Assembly (NCBI GenBank): GCA_903858185.1
Contig: CAIOHT010000094.1
Coordinates: 1-64,000 of the forward strand
Source of the DNA: an uncultured Caulobacterales bacterium
GTDB taxonomy: Bacteria; Pseudomonadota; Alphaproteobacteria; Caulobacterales; Caulobacteraceae
Direction: 5' to 3'
Length of the DNA: 64,000 nucleotides
Made by a program: the position numbers and the translations under genes. The notes under the pieces are model-generated. The model saw only the letters and a list, made by a program, of their open reading frames with translations, was not told the DNA's origin and did no database searches. How positions within the stretch are numbered: position 1 is the first letter of the stretch; the number at the start of each line of letters is the position of its first letter. Shown in pieces: positions 53,983-62,980 of the stretch.

Positions 53983-55188
53983 TTGCCTGACCTCGTGTCC
54001 TGGATCCTGCCGTTCCTGTTCGTGCTGACCCTGGTGGTCACGATTCACGAGCTGGGACATTACTGGGCGGCCCGGTCCTTTGGCACCGTGATCGACAGCT
54101 TCTCCGTGGGTTTCGGCCGGGCGATCTTCAAATGGCGCGACAAGCACGGCGTTGAGTGGCGGATCGGCTGGATTCCGCTGGGCGGCTACGTCCGTTTCGC
54201 CGGCGATGACAACGCCGCCAGCGTGCCGGACCACGACGACCTGGCGGAGATGAAAGCGAAGATCCTCGAGCACAACGATCCCGAGGCCTTGCAGAAGTTC
54301 TTCCATTTCAAGCCGGTCTGGCAGCGGGCGATCATTACCGTCGCCGGTCCGGTCGCCAATTTCATCCTGGCCATCGCGCTGTTCGCGCTGCTGCTGGGTG
54401 TGTTCGGCGAAGTGCGCAGCACGCCACGCGTGACCGAGGTCACCCCGGGCGGGGCGGGGCAGAAGGCCGGCTTCGTCGCCGGCGATATCATCACCAAGGC
54501 CGACGGCCAGGCCGTGCAGGACTTCCAGGACATCGTCCGTCACACCGTCGTGCGCGCCAATGTGCCGATCGTATTCACGGTCGAGCGTGCGGGTCGCGAG
54601 CTTGAGCTCGTCGCGACACCCGCGCTCAAGGAAGTCGTCGATCCCACCGGAGCGCGCCAGAAGATCGGCGTTCTGGGCCTAAGCCACCAGGCGACCGCCG
54701 AAGACACCCGGCGGGTCCGTTACGGGCCGATCGAGGCGGTGGCGGCGGGCGCGGGCAAGACCTGGGACGTGCTGTCGACGACATTCTACTATCTGGGCCG
54801 TCTGGTGCGAGGGCAGGTGCCCGCCGACCAGCTCGGCGGGTTTATCGGCATCGCAGCGGCGTCGGACGCCGTAGCCAAGGCCGGCGCCGAGGGCGCGCCC
54901 AACCCGGCGATGGGCGTTTTCGGGTCCTTTGTAGCGCTTCTGCAGCTGTCAGCGATTCTTTCGGTCAGCGTGGGCTTCCTGAATCTGCTGCCGATCCCCG
55001 TTCTGGATGGCGGACATCTGGTGTTTTACGCGTATGAAGCCGTTGCGCGCAGGCCACTGGCGGCAAAAGTCCAGGCGGTGGGATACCGCCTTGGTCTTGC
55101 CTTGCTGTTGGGATTCATGCTGTTCGCGGTCTGGAACGACCTGCAGCGCTACAACGTGTTCAATTTCCTTGGTGGTCTGTTCTCGTGA
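53983..55188 (+). CDS. rseP: RseP-type site-2 zinc metalloprotease
   Basis: 401 residues from TTG 53983, supported by GGAG 8 nt upstream; no ATG lies at the start of the first helix. Zinc motif HELGH at residues 23-27 in the first membrane helix and NLLPIPVLDGGH in the third, which supplies the Asp. One PDZ domain (about 140-225), where E. coli RseP has two. It cleaves anti-sigma factors and signal-peptide remnants in the membrane. Overlaps bamA. Confidence 0.94.
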   Translation: MPDLVSWILPFLFVLTLVVTIHELGHYWAARSFGTVIDSFSVGFGRAIFKWRDKHGVEWRIGWIPLGGYVRFAGDDNAASVPDHDDLAEMKAKILEHNDPEALQKFFHFKPVWQRAIITVAGPVANFILAIALFALLLGVFGEVRSTPRVTEVTPGGAGQKAGFVAGDIITKADGQAVQDFQDIVRHTVVRANVPIVFTVERAGRELELVATPALKEVVDPTGARQKIGVLGLSHQATAEDTRRVRYGPIEAVAAGAGKTWDVLSTTFYYLGRLVRGQVPADQLGGFIGIAAASDAVAKAGAEGAPNPAMGVFGSFVALLQLSAILSVSVGFLNLLPIPVLDGGHLVFYAYEAVARRPLAAKVQAVGYRLGLALLLGFMLFAVWNDLQRYNVFNFLGGLFS

Positions 55189-57605
55189 GCACCCGCCGAC
55201 CGCCGATGGCAGACCATATGAAGCATGCTCGTGCGCACAGCGCTGCGATTGTTACCCTCGCTGCGATCCTTCTGGGGACGACGGCGCTCACCGCCCCGAC
55301 CGCGGCCTATGCCCAGGCCGAGCAGGGGGTGGTCCAGCGCGTCCTCGTCCAGGGCAATGAACGCATCGAAGCGGGAACCGTTATCTCCTACCTGCCGATC
55401 CAGGCCGGGGACGTGGCCGACTCTGCGCGGATCGACGTCGCGCTGAAGACGCTGTTCCGCACCGACCTGTTCGCGGACGTGAAGATCGACCTCCAGCCCA
55501 ACGGCGACCTGATCGTGCGTGTGGTCGAGAACCCGATCATCAACCGCGTGATCTTCGAGGGCAACTCGGCGCTCAAGGAAGACAAGCTGCGCGAGGAAGT
55601 GACGATCCGCCCGCGCGGCATCTTCACCCGCGCCAAGGTTCAGTCCGACGTCCAGCGCCTGATCGAACTCTATCGCAAGTCCGGCCGCATCGGCGTGACC
55701 GTGACGCCCAAGGTTGTCGAGCTGCCGCAGAAGCGCATCGACCTGATCTTCGAGATCAGCGAAGGTCCGAAGAGCGGCGTTCTCGACGTCAACATCCTGG
55801 GCAACGTGGCGTTCTCCGACGGCGACCTGGCTGACGTGATCGTCACCGAGGAGTCCCACTGGTACAAATTCCTGTCGAGCAACGACAACTACGACCCTGA
55901 CCGGATCGAGTACGACAAGGAGCAGCTGCGGAAGTTCTACCGCAACAAGGGCTACTACGACTTCCGGGTCATCTCGGCGGTGGCCGAGCTCTCCCCCGAG
56001 CGCAACGGCTTCGTGGTCACCTACACGATCGAGGAAGGCCAGAAGTACAAGTTCGGCAAGCTGACGGTCGAGACCGAGCTGAAGAAGCTGGACGGCACCG
56101 TGCTGCAGCAGCTCCTGCCGATCCGCTCGGGCCAGATCTACCAGGACGAGCTGATTGAGCAGGCGACGGACTCGCTGACCTTCGCCGCCGGTGCGGCCGG
56201 CTTCGCCTTCGTCGATGTCCGTCCGCGTTACATTCCCAACCGGGAAACGCGCACCGTTGACGTGGTCTTCGCCGTCAAGGAAGGCCCGCGCGTCTACATC
56301 GACCGCATCGACATCGTCGGCAACACCCGCACGCTCGACTATGTCGTCCGTCGCGAGATGAACGTCACCGAGGGCGACGCCTACAACCGCGTGCTCGTCG
56401 ATCGTTCGCGTCAGCAGATCCGCGGCCTTGGCTTCTTCAAGGACGTGACGATCGAGGAAGTCCCCAGCGGCGTGCCGGATCGCACGACCCTGCGGGTGCA
56501 GGTCGAAGAGCAGCCGACGGGCGAGTTGTCCTTCAGCGCGGGCTACAGCTCGGTTGACCAGTTGATTCTCGATCTCGGCATCAGCGAGCGGAACTTCCGC
56601 GGCCGAGGCCAGAACGTCCGGGCCCGGGTGTCGGTCGGTTCGCTGCGCCAGCAGATCGACTTCTCGTTCACCGAACCGCGCTTTCTCGGCCGCGACCTGC
56701 GCGCCGGTATCGACATCTATTCGTACAAGTACGACTTCAGCCAGCAGACCGCTTTCGACACCGCCTCGACCGGCATGGGCTTGCGGCTGGGCTTCCCGCT
56801 GACGACCAATGCCTCGATGGGACTGCGGTACACCCTGCGCACCGACGACGTGGTGGTGGACGACTCCTACTGCATCGTTGGTCAGGAAGTGGTCTCGCCG
56901 GCGCTCTGCGCGCAGCGCGGCTCCAACGTGACCTCGCTGATCGGCTACACGGTCCGACTCGACCGCCGGAACGACCTGCTGAAGCCGACCCGCGGCTATT
57001 TCATCGAGCTGAACCAGGACCTCGCCGGTCTGGGCGGCGATGTGAACTACCTGAAGACCGAGGCGAGCGGCGGCTGGTACTACGGTTTCAACAAGGACTT
57101 TGTTCTCAGCGCGACCGGCAACTTCGGCTACATCGACGGCTGGCACGGCGACAACATCCGCATCAACGATCGCTTCTACAAGGGCGGCAACAGCTTCCGC
57201 GGCTTCGAGGTCGCCGGTATCGGTCCGCGCGATACCTCGTTCGGCCGCACGGACGCCCTCGGCGGCAAGCTCTATGCGATCGGCTCGCTGGAGCTGTCCG
57301 TGCCGACCTTCCTGCCGGAACAGTATGGCATCAAGGCCTCGCTGTTCACCGATGTCGGCACCGTCGGTCTGCTCGACGACGCGGATCTGCGCGACCGTTT
57401 CGGCCAGATTATCGACTGCGACACCTCGACCACGACAGTTACGCCCTGCATCAAGGATGATATCGGATTGCGCGCTTCTGCCGGCCTGTCGATCTTCTGG
57501 CGGTCGCCGATGGGGCCAATTCGCTTCGACTTTAGCCAAATTCTGGCCAAAGAAGAGTACGACAAGACGGAAACTTTCCGCTTCTCCACCTCCACAAGGT
57601 TCTAG
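55185..57605 (+). CDS. bamA: Outer membrane protein assembly factor BamA
   Basis: 806 residues from GTG 55185, overlapping rseP; ATG 55206 is a possible shorter start. Signal peptide ends near AAYAQ (about residue 44). Five POTRA domains (about 49-460), then a 16-strand beta-barrel with FRGFEVAGIGPRD (the VRGF-type loop motif) and a C-terminal Phe in STSTRF. Inserts barrel proteins into the outer membrane. Upstream of skp as usual. Confidence 0.96.
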   Translation: MSTRRPPMADHMKHARAHSAAIVTLAAILLGTTALTAPTAAYAQAEQGVVQRVLVQGNERIEAGTVISYLPIQAGDVADSARIDVALKTLFRTDLFADVKIDLQPNGDLIVRVVENPIINRVIFEGNSALKEDKLREEVTIRPRGIFTRAKVQSDVQRLIELYRKSGRIGVTVTPKVVELPQKRIDLIFEISEGPKSGVLDVNILGNVAFSDGDLADVIVTEESHWYKFLSSNDNYDPDRIEYDKEQLRKFYRNKGYYDFRVISAVAELSPERNGFVVTYTIEEGQKYKFGKLTVETELKKLDGTVLQQLLPIRSGQIYQDELIEQATDSLTFAAGAAGFAFVDVRPRYIPNRETRTVDVVFAVKEGPRVYIDRIDIVGNTRTLDYVVRREMNVTEGDAYNRVLVDRSRQQIRGLGFFKDVTIEEVPSGVPDRTTLRVQVEEQPTGELSFSAGYSSVDQLILDLGISERNFRGRGQNVRARVSVGSLRQQIDFSFTEPRFLGRDLRAGIDIYSYKYDFSQQTAFDTASTGMGLRLGFPLTTNASMGLRYTLRTDDVVVDDSYCIVGQEVVSPALCAQRGSNVTSLIGYTVRLDRRNDLLKPTRGYFIELNQDLAGLGGDVNYLKTEASGGWYYGFNKDFVLSATGNFGYIDGWHGDNIRINDRFYKGGNSFRGFEVAGIGPRDTSFGRTDALGGKLYAIGSLELSVPTFLPEQYGIKASLFTDVGTVGLLDDADLRDRFGQIIDCDTSTTTVTPCIKDDIGLRASAGLSIFWRSPMGPIRFDFSQILAKEEYDKTETFRFSTSTRF

Positions 57606-57610
57606 ACTCC

Positions 57611-58282
57611 ATGTTCTTCAACAAGACCCTCGCGGTCGCGGCCGGCGCGGCCGCTGCTCTCGCCTTCGCCTCGGCCGTCGCGGCCCAGACGCCCCCGCCG
57701 CGTCCGGCCGGTCCGCCCGTCGCGGCCGTGGCGGCGCCCGCGCCCGTCCAGGTCCGTCATGGCCCGGCCCTGCCGGGGGTCTGCACCTACAACGGCGACC
57801 AGGCCGTGCAGGACTCGGAAGTCGGCAAGTATGTCGCCGCGCGCATGAAGCAGATCATCGCCGAAGTGAACGCCGAGCTGACCGCCGAAGACACCGCGAT
57901 CAAGAACGAAGCCAAGGCGATTGATACCGCCCGCGCCGCAGGTCCGACCGATGCGCTGGAAGCCCGCGCCGCGAACCTCCAGGTCCGCTTCAACGCCTTC
58001 AAGCGCAAGCAGCAGCTGCGTCAGGCCGAGGTCCAGCAGACCGAACGCAAGGCGCTCCTGCGCGTCCTTCAGGAACTCGACCCGATCGCGGTCAGCGTCT
58101 ACCAGGCCCGCAACTGTTCGTTGCTGCTCGGCGAAGGCGTGCTGCTCGGCAATCCGGCCATGGACATCACCGGTCAGGTGGTCACGGGCCTGAACGCCAA
58201 GATCAAGTCCTTCACCTTCAACCGTGAGCGCATGGACACCCCGCCGGCCGGCGCGCCCGCTACGCCGCCGCGCGCGAACTAG
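57611..58282 (+). CDS. skp: OmpH/Skp-family periplasmic chaperone
   Basis: 223 residues. Signal peptide (about 25 residues, ending AVAAQ), a Pro/Ala-rich stretch (about 26-50), then the Skp-like domain with VGKYVAARMKQIIAEVNAEL and long helices rich in Ala, Glu and Lys (about 75-165) that form the tentacles. It holds unfolded barrel proteins for BamA. Spacing of 5 nt to bamA. Confidence 0.85.
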   Translation: MFFNKTLAVAAGAAAALAFASAVAAQTPPPRPAGPPVAAVAAPAPVQVRHGPALPGVCTYNGDQAVQDSEVGKYVAARMKQIIAEVNAELTAEDTAIKNEAKAIDTARAAGPTDALEARAANLQVRFNAFKRKQQLRQAEVQQTERKALLRVLQELDPIAVSVYQARNCSLLLGEGVLLGNPAMDITGQVVTGLNAKIKSFTFNRERMDTPPAGAPATPPRAN

Positions 58283-58284
58283 CC

Positions 58285-58304
58285 GACTCGCGCTATCGCG
58301 GGTC
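58285..58304 (+). other. Hairpin between skp and lpxD
   Basis: GACTCGCG-CTAT-CGCGGGTC, an 8-bp stem with one G-T pair, starts 2 nt after the skp stop. No T tract follows; probably an mRNA processing or stabilising structure that separates expression of the chaperone from the lipid A genes. Confidence 0.35.
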
Positions 58305-58315
58305 TGTGCGAGGAT

Positions 58316-59344
58316 ATGATGCCTGACCCGCGATTTTTCGAGACCAGGGCGCCCCTGTCGTTGGGGGATATCGCCAGCCTGACCGGTGCAGTGGTGGCCG
58401 GTCAGGACCTGTCCGATCGGCGGATCGTCGGTGTGGCTCCTCTGGATCGGGCGGGCCCGGCCGACGTCGCTTTTCTCGGGGACAGGAAGTATCTGGCCGC
58501 GCTGCGAGCGACGCGCGCCGGCGCCTGTTTCGTCCATGAAGCGCAGGCCGCCGAGGCGCCGGCTGGTTGTATCGCGCTTGTGGTCGGGAAGCCGCAGGCC
58601 GCCTGGGTGGCGGCCGCGAACGCCCTGCATGCGCCGCGGTTTGCCGATGCCGGCGCCGACCGTATTCATCCTGATGCGCAGATCGAGGACGACGTACACC
58701 TCGCCCCCAATGTCACGATTTCCGCCGGAGCGAGGATCGGTCGTGGCACCCGGATCGCGCCGGGCGCGGTCATCGGCCCCGGCGTTGCTATTGGCCGCGA
58801 CTGCGAGATTGGCGCGAACGCCACCATCGGCTTCGCCCTGCTCGGTGATCGGGTGAAGATCTATGCCGGGGTCCGGATCGGGGAGGCCGGTTTTGGCGCA
58901 ACGGCGGGCACCGCCGGCGTCGTCGACGTGCCCCAGCTGGGTCGGGTTATCCTGCAGGACGGCGTCACCGTCGGCGCGAACAGCTGCATCGACCGTGGCG
59001 CCTGGGAAGACACGGTGCTGGGTGAGAACACCAAACTCGACAACATGGTGCACATCGCCCACAACGTGCGGATCGGGCGTAACTGTGTTCTGGCGGGCTT
59101 CACGGGGGTCTCGGGAAGCGTGACGATCGGTGATGGCTGCGCCTTTGGCGGCCAGTCCGGGGTTGCCGACCACGTCACCATCGGCGATGGCGCCCAGTTG
59201 GCGGCCGGCGGTGGGCTGTTTCGCGATATTCCGGCCGGCGAGACCTGGGGCGGCTTCCCGGCCCAGCCAATCCGGATGTGGCTGCGAGAGACGGCGACGC
59301 TGGCCCGCCTGGCCCGTGAAAAGAAAAGGACTGGTCATGAGTGA
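58316..59344 (+). CDS. lpxD: UDP-3-O-acylglucosamine N-acyltransferase
   Basis: 342 residues; two adjacent ATG codons at 58316 and 58319. N-terminal uridine-binding domain, then left-handed beta-helix hexapeptides (from about 115: VHLAPNVTISAGARIGRGTR and onward) with catalytic His in NMVHIAHNVRIGRN. The insertion IGEAGFGATAGTAG is normal for the family. It adds the second acyl chain in lipid A synthesis. Overlaps fabZ by 8 nt. Confidence 0.95.
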   Translation: MMPDPRFFETRAPLSLGDIASLTGAVVAGQDLSDRRIVGVAPLDRAGPADVAFLGDRKYLAALRATRAGACFVHEAQAAEAPAGCIALVVGKPQAAWVAAANALHAPRFADAGADRIHPDAQIEDDVHLAPNVTISAGARIGRGTRIAPGAVIGPGVAIGRDCEIGANATIGFALLGDRVKIYAGVRIGEAGFGATAGTAGVVDVPQLGRVILQDGVTVGANSCIDRGAWEDTVLGENTKLDNMVHIAHNVRIGRNCVLAGFTGVSGSVTIGDGCAFGGQSGVADHVTIGDGAQLAAGGGLFRDIPAGETWGGFPAQPIRMWLRETATLARLAREKKRTGHE

Positions 59345-59804
59345 CGGCGAAGAATCCCTTCCGACGATCGAGATCAACGAGATCCTCGCGCGGCTGCCGC
59401 ACCGCTACCCGTTCCTTCTGGTCGACCGCGCAGAGCAGTACAGGCCAAGCGAGTCGCTGGTCGGCATCAAGTGCGTGACGATCAACGAGCCGTACTTCCC
59501 GGGCCATTTCCCCGGCAATCCGGTCATGCCGGGCGTGCTGGTGGTCGAGGCCCTGGCCCAGGTCGGGGCGCTGCTGATGTCCAAGTCCTGGGATATCGAC
59601 ATCAGCAAGACGACGATCTTCTTCATGTCCGTGGACGGTGCCCGCTTCCGTCTGCCGGTGCGCCCCGGCGATGTGCTGAAGCTGCATGTGGACGTGGTGA
59701 AAATCCGCGCGCCGGTGGTCAAGTTCAAGGGCCGGGCGCTCGTCAACGGCAAGCTGGCGGCCGAGTGCGAGTTCTCGGCCATGAAGGCGGACAACCCGGC
59801 GTGA
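59337..59804 (+). CDS. fabZ: 3-hydroxyacyl-ACP dehydratase FabZ
   Basis: 155 residues from ATG 59337 inside the end of lpxD. Hot-dog fold with catalytic H57 and E71 in [36 protein letters not shown] is the typical start. It dehydrates 3-hydroxyacyl-ACP, competing with LpxA for the same precursor. Overlaps lpxA by 4 nt. Confidence 0.96.
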   Translation: MSDGEESLPTIEINEILARLPHRYPFLLVDRAEQYRPSESLVGIKCVTINEPYFPGHFPGNPVMPGVLVVEALAQVGALLMSKSWDIDISKTTIFFMSVDGARFRLPVRPGDVLKLHVDVVKIRAPVVKFKGRALVNGKLAAECEFSAMKADNPA

Positions 59805-60595
59805 CCCTGATTCATCCCACGGCCATCGTCGACAAGGCTGCGCAGATCGACCCCAGCGTGGAGATTGGTCCCTACTGCCTTGTCGGACCAGGTGCGACCC
59901 TGTCGAAGGGCGTGAAGCTGCTGTCTCACGCGATCGTCGAGGGCGTCACCGAAGTCGGCGAGGACTGCATCCTGCATCCGTTCGCCTGCCTCGGCGGACC
60001 GCCGCAGCATTCGGCGCACAAGGGCGAACCGACCCGCGTGGTTGTCGGCGCCCGCAACGTTTTCCGCGAGCATGTGACCGTCCATGCGGGCACGGCCGTC
60101 GGACGCGGCGTCACGACGATCGGCTCGGACGGCCTGTTCATGGTCAGCGTTCATGTCGGCCATGACTGCGTGATCGGCGACAAGGTCACCATGGCGCCCA
60201 GCGTGGCGGTCGGTGGCCACGTGACGGTCAACGACTTCGTTTTCCTCGGCGGACTTGCGGCGATCCACCAGTTCACCCGCATTGGCCGGTATGCCTTCGT
60301 CGGCGGCGGCGGGATCGTCACCAAGGACGTCATTCCCTACGGCTCGGTCTGGGGCAACCACGCCCACCTCGAGGGCCTGAACCTGATCGGCCTGAAACGG
60401 CGGAATTTCACGCGTGAGCAGATCGCCACCCTGCGCGCGGCCTACCGTCTGCTGTTCGCCGACGAGGGCACGTTTCAGGAGCGCCTCGACGACGTCACCG
60501 AAGCCTATCCCGATGTCCCGGAAATCATGGAAATCGTGGCCTTCATCCGGGATGACGCCACGCGGCCGCTGTGCCTCCCCGAGCGCGAGGTCTGA
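59801..60595 (+). CDS. lpxA: UDP-N-acetylglucosamine O-acyltransferase
   Basis: 264 residues from GTG 59801, overlapping fabZ (GTGA). Hexapeptide repeats from residue 3 ([20 protein letters not shown]) with the catalytic histidine region [14 protein letters not shown] and the chain-length region [15 protein letters not shown]. The C-terminal helical domain ([11 protein letters not shown]) is complete. First step of lipid A synthesis. Confidence 0.96.
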   Translation: MTLIHPTAIVDKAAQIDPSVEIGPYCLVGPGATLSKGVKLLSHAIVEGVTEVGEDCILHPFACLGGPPQHSAHKGEPTRVVVGARNVFREHVTVHAGTAVGRGVTTIGSDGLFMVSVHVGHDCVIGDKVTMAPSVAVGGHVTVNDFVFLGGLAAIHQFTRIGRYAFVGGGGIVTKDVIPYGSVWGNHAHLEGLNLIGLKRRNFTREQIATLRAAYRLLFADEGTFQERLDDVTEAYPDVPEIMEIVAFIRDDATRPLCLPEREV

Positions 60596-60597
60596 CC

Positions 60598-61437
60598 GTG
60601 CGCAAGCTCGGAATCGTCGCCGGGGGCGGAGGCCTGCCGGCCGAGATAGCGTCGCGTTGCGCCCGCACGGGCCGGCCCTATTTCGTTGTCCGCCTGAAGG
60701 GCTTTGCCGACGAGGCCACGCTTGGCCATCCCTCCGCCGAGATCGGCCTCGCGGAACTGGGGAAGGTTTTCAAGACTTTGCGAGCGGAACAGTGCGAGGC
60801 GGTCTGTTTCGCCGGGACCGTGGCACGCCCCGACTTCGGCAAGCTTAAACCGGATATCCGTGGCATGGCCGCCCTGCCGTCGATCATCGCCGCAGGCCGC
60901 AAGGGCGATGACGGCCTGCTGCGCGCCGTGCTCGACGAGTTCCGCAAGGAGGGCTTCGCGATCGAAGGCGCCCATGAGGCAGCCGCGTCGATGACCCTGC
61001 CGCTTGGAATTCTGGGAACGGTGTCTCCGGCGGAATCCTGCGGCGAAGACATCCAGCGGGCGCTTGTCGCTGCGCGGGCGATCGGTCGGCTCGATATTGG
61101 CCAGGGCGCGGTTGTCTGCCATGGCCTGGTGCTGGCGGTGGAGGCCCAGGAGGGCACCGACGCCATGCTGCACCGTGTTCGCGGTCTGCCCGAAGCTGTT
61201 CGCGGCGCGCCGGGCCGGATGGCCGGGGTGCTGGCCAAGGCGCCCAAGCCGATCCAGTCGACCGATGTGGACCTGCCGACCATCGGCGTCACCACGGTGC
61301 GCGGGGCGGCCCAGGCCGGCCTGGCGGGCATCGTCGGCGAGGCCGGGCGTCTGCTGATCGTCAACCGCGAGGAAACGGAAGCCATGGCCAATGACCTTGG
61401 TCTGTTCATCCTCGGCGTTGAGGCGAAGGACGAATGA
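60598..61437 (+). CDS. lpxI: UDP-2,3-diacylglucosamine pyrophosphatase LpxI
   Basis: 279 residues from GTG 60598, 2 nt after the lpxA stop. DUF1009 features: KLGIVAGGGGLPAEIA at the start, and the C-terminal domain with VDLPTIGVTTVRGAAQAGLAGI and a metal-binding Asp. LpxI replaces LpxH in alphaproteobacteria and attacks the alpha phosphorus; it was characterised from Caulobacter. Overlaps lpxB by 4 nt. Confidence 0.95.
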   Translation: MRKLGIVAGGGGLPAEIASRCARTGRPYFVVRLKGFADEATLGHPSAEIGLAELGKVFKTLRAEQCEAVCFAGTVARPDFGKLKPDIRGMAALPSIIAAGRKGDDGLLRAVLDEFRKEGFAIEGAHEAAASMTLPLGILGTVSPAESCGEDIQRALVAARAIGRLDIGQGAVVCHGLVLAVEAQEGTDAMLHRVRGLPEAVRGAPGRMAGVLAKAPKPIQSTDVDLPTIGVTTVRGAAQAGLAGIVGEAGRLLIVNREETEAMANDLGLFILGVEAKDE

Positions 61438-62609
61438 CCCGACCCCTGACCGTCATGCTGGTGGCCGCCGAGGCCTCGGGTGACGCTCTGGGGGCAGGAC
61501 TGGCCCGCGCCCTGAAAGCCCGACTGGGCGACGGGGTCCGGTTCGTCGGCGTCGGCGGCAGCCGCATGGCGGCCGAGGGCGTCGATAGCCCGTTCGACAT
61601 CGCCAGCCTCTCCATTCTCGGGATCTTTGAAGCCGTGGCGGCCTACAGGACTGTGGTCCGGCGCGTGGCCGACACCGCCGCCCTGGCCGCCCGGGAAAAG
61701 CCCGACGTCGCGGTGCTGATCGACAGCTGGGGTTTCACCCTTCGCGTGGCCCAGGCGCTGCGCAAGGCGTCGCCGGATCTGCCGCTGGTCAAATACGTCG
61801 GGCCGCAGGTCTGGGCGACACGGCCGGGGCGGGCGAAGACGCTCGCCGCGTCGGTCGATCACTTGCTGTCGATCCACAGCTTCGACGCCCCCTGGTTCGA
61901 GGCGGAGGGTCTCAAGACCACCTTTGTCGGCAACCCCGCGCTGGCGAAGGACTTCTCAAGGGCGGACCCGGCGCGTTTGCGCGCTGCTATCGGGGCAGGC
62001 GCGGGGGACGACATCCTGCTCGTGCTGCCCGGCAGTCGGCCGGCGGAGATCAAGCTGGTAATGCCCGTGTTCGAGGAGGCGGTGAAGCGCCTCAAGGCCG
62101 GGCGGCCGGATCTGCACGTGGTCATTCCGGCCGCCGGCACGGTGCTGGAGTCGGTCAGGGCGAAGGTCGCCGGATGGCCCTTCCGCGCCCATGTCATCGA
62201 GGACGAACAGCTCAAGGACGACGCCTTCGTCGCCGGTACGGTGGCCCTGGCCTGCAGCGGCACAGTGACCACGGAACTGGCGCTGGCCGGCGCGCCCATG
62301 GTGGTCGCCTACAGGATCGGCGCGGCCAGCTACGCGATCCTCAAGCTGATCTTCAAATCGCCCTGGGTAACGATGTTCAACATCGCGGCGAAGGATTTTG
62401 TTGCGCCGGAATTCCTGCAGGCGGAGTGCACGCCTGACAGACTGGCTGCGGCTGTCGCCGAGCGGCTCGACGACCCGGCCCTGCGGGCCCGTCAGACGGC
62501 CGCACAGAACGCGGCGCTGGAAGTGATGGGGCGGGGCGGGCCCGATCCCTCGGAGAAGGCGGCAGACACCCTCCTGGCCCTGCTCGCCGAGCGTGGCGTG
62601 AAGGCGTAG
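61434..62609 (+). CDS. lpxB: Lipid-A-disaccharide synthase
   Basis: 391 residues. GT19 features: VAAEASGDALGAGLARAL, DSWGFTLRVAQAL, KYVGPQVWATRPGRAKTL, the donor site VLPGSRPAEIKLVMPVF and ACSGTVTTELALAGAPMVVAY. It joins two acylated sugars to form the lipid A disaccharide. Last gene of the lipid A series. Confidence 0.96.
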   Translation: MTRPLTVMLVAAEASGDALGAGLARALKARLGDGVRFVGVGGSRMAAEGVDSPFDIASLSILGIFEAVAAYRTVVRRVADTAALAAREKPDVAVLIDSWGFTLRVAQALRKASPDLPLVKYVGPQVWATRPGRAKTLAASVDHLLSIHSFDAPWFEAEGLKTTFVGNPALAKDFSRADPARLRAAIGAGAGDDILLVLPGSRPAEIKLVMPVFEEAVKRLKAGRPDLHVVIPAAGTVLESVRAKVAGWPFRAHVIEDEQLKDDAFVAGTVALACSGTVTTELALAGAPMVVAYRIGAASYAILKLIFKSPWVTMFNIAAKDFVAPEFLQAECTPDRLAAAVAERLDDPALRARQTAAQNAALEVMGRGGPDPSEKAADTLLALLAERGVKA

Positions 62610-62618
62610 GACTGCGTC

Positions 62619-62978
62619 ATGCGTATCCTTCCGCTTCTTGCCCTCCTTCTGCTCACCGCCTGTGCGCCGGTGGCCGGCCCCTCGTCGCCACCGGTCGCAC
62701 CGCCGACACCTCCGCAATCGTCAGCCAGTGCCGATGACGTCACCTGCGCGGCGCGGGGCGGGACGATCCGGCCGGTCTGTCGCATGCAGCGCCCGGCCTG
62801 CGTCGTCGCCTATGAGGACGCCGGCAAGGCCTGCACCGATGGCGATCAGTGTGAGGGGCGTTGCGTCGTCCTGACCGGGGACGGGTCAAAGGGCGGGGTT
62901 TGTGAGGCCGACAGCGACCCCTGCGGCTGCACGACCGAACTGATCGGCGGTGTGCCGCGTTCGATCTGCGTGGACTGA
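62619..62978 (+). CDS. Small cysteine-rich lipoprotein
   Basis: 119 residues. Signal peptide with lipobox LLTAC (lipidated C15), then a Pro/Ser/Ala linker and a domain with ten cysteines (CAARGG, CRMQRPAC, CTDGDQCEGRC, CEADSDPCGC, ICVD), probably disulfide-bonded. I know no function. It starts 9 nt after lpxB and ends 2 nt before the flavoprotein gene, so it is co-transcribed. Confidence 0.75.
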   Translation: MRILPLLALLLLTACAPVAGPSSPPVAPPTPPQSSASADDVTCAARGGTIRPVCRMQRPACVVAYEDAGKACTDGDQCEGRCVVLTGDGSKGGVCEADSDPCGCTTELIGGVPRSICVD

Positions 62979-62980
62979 CC

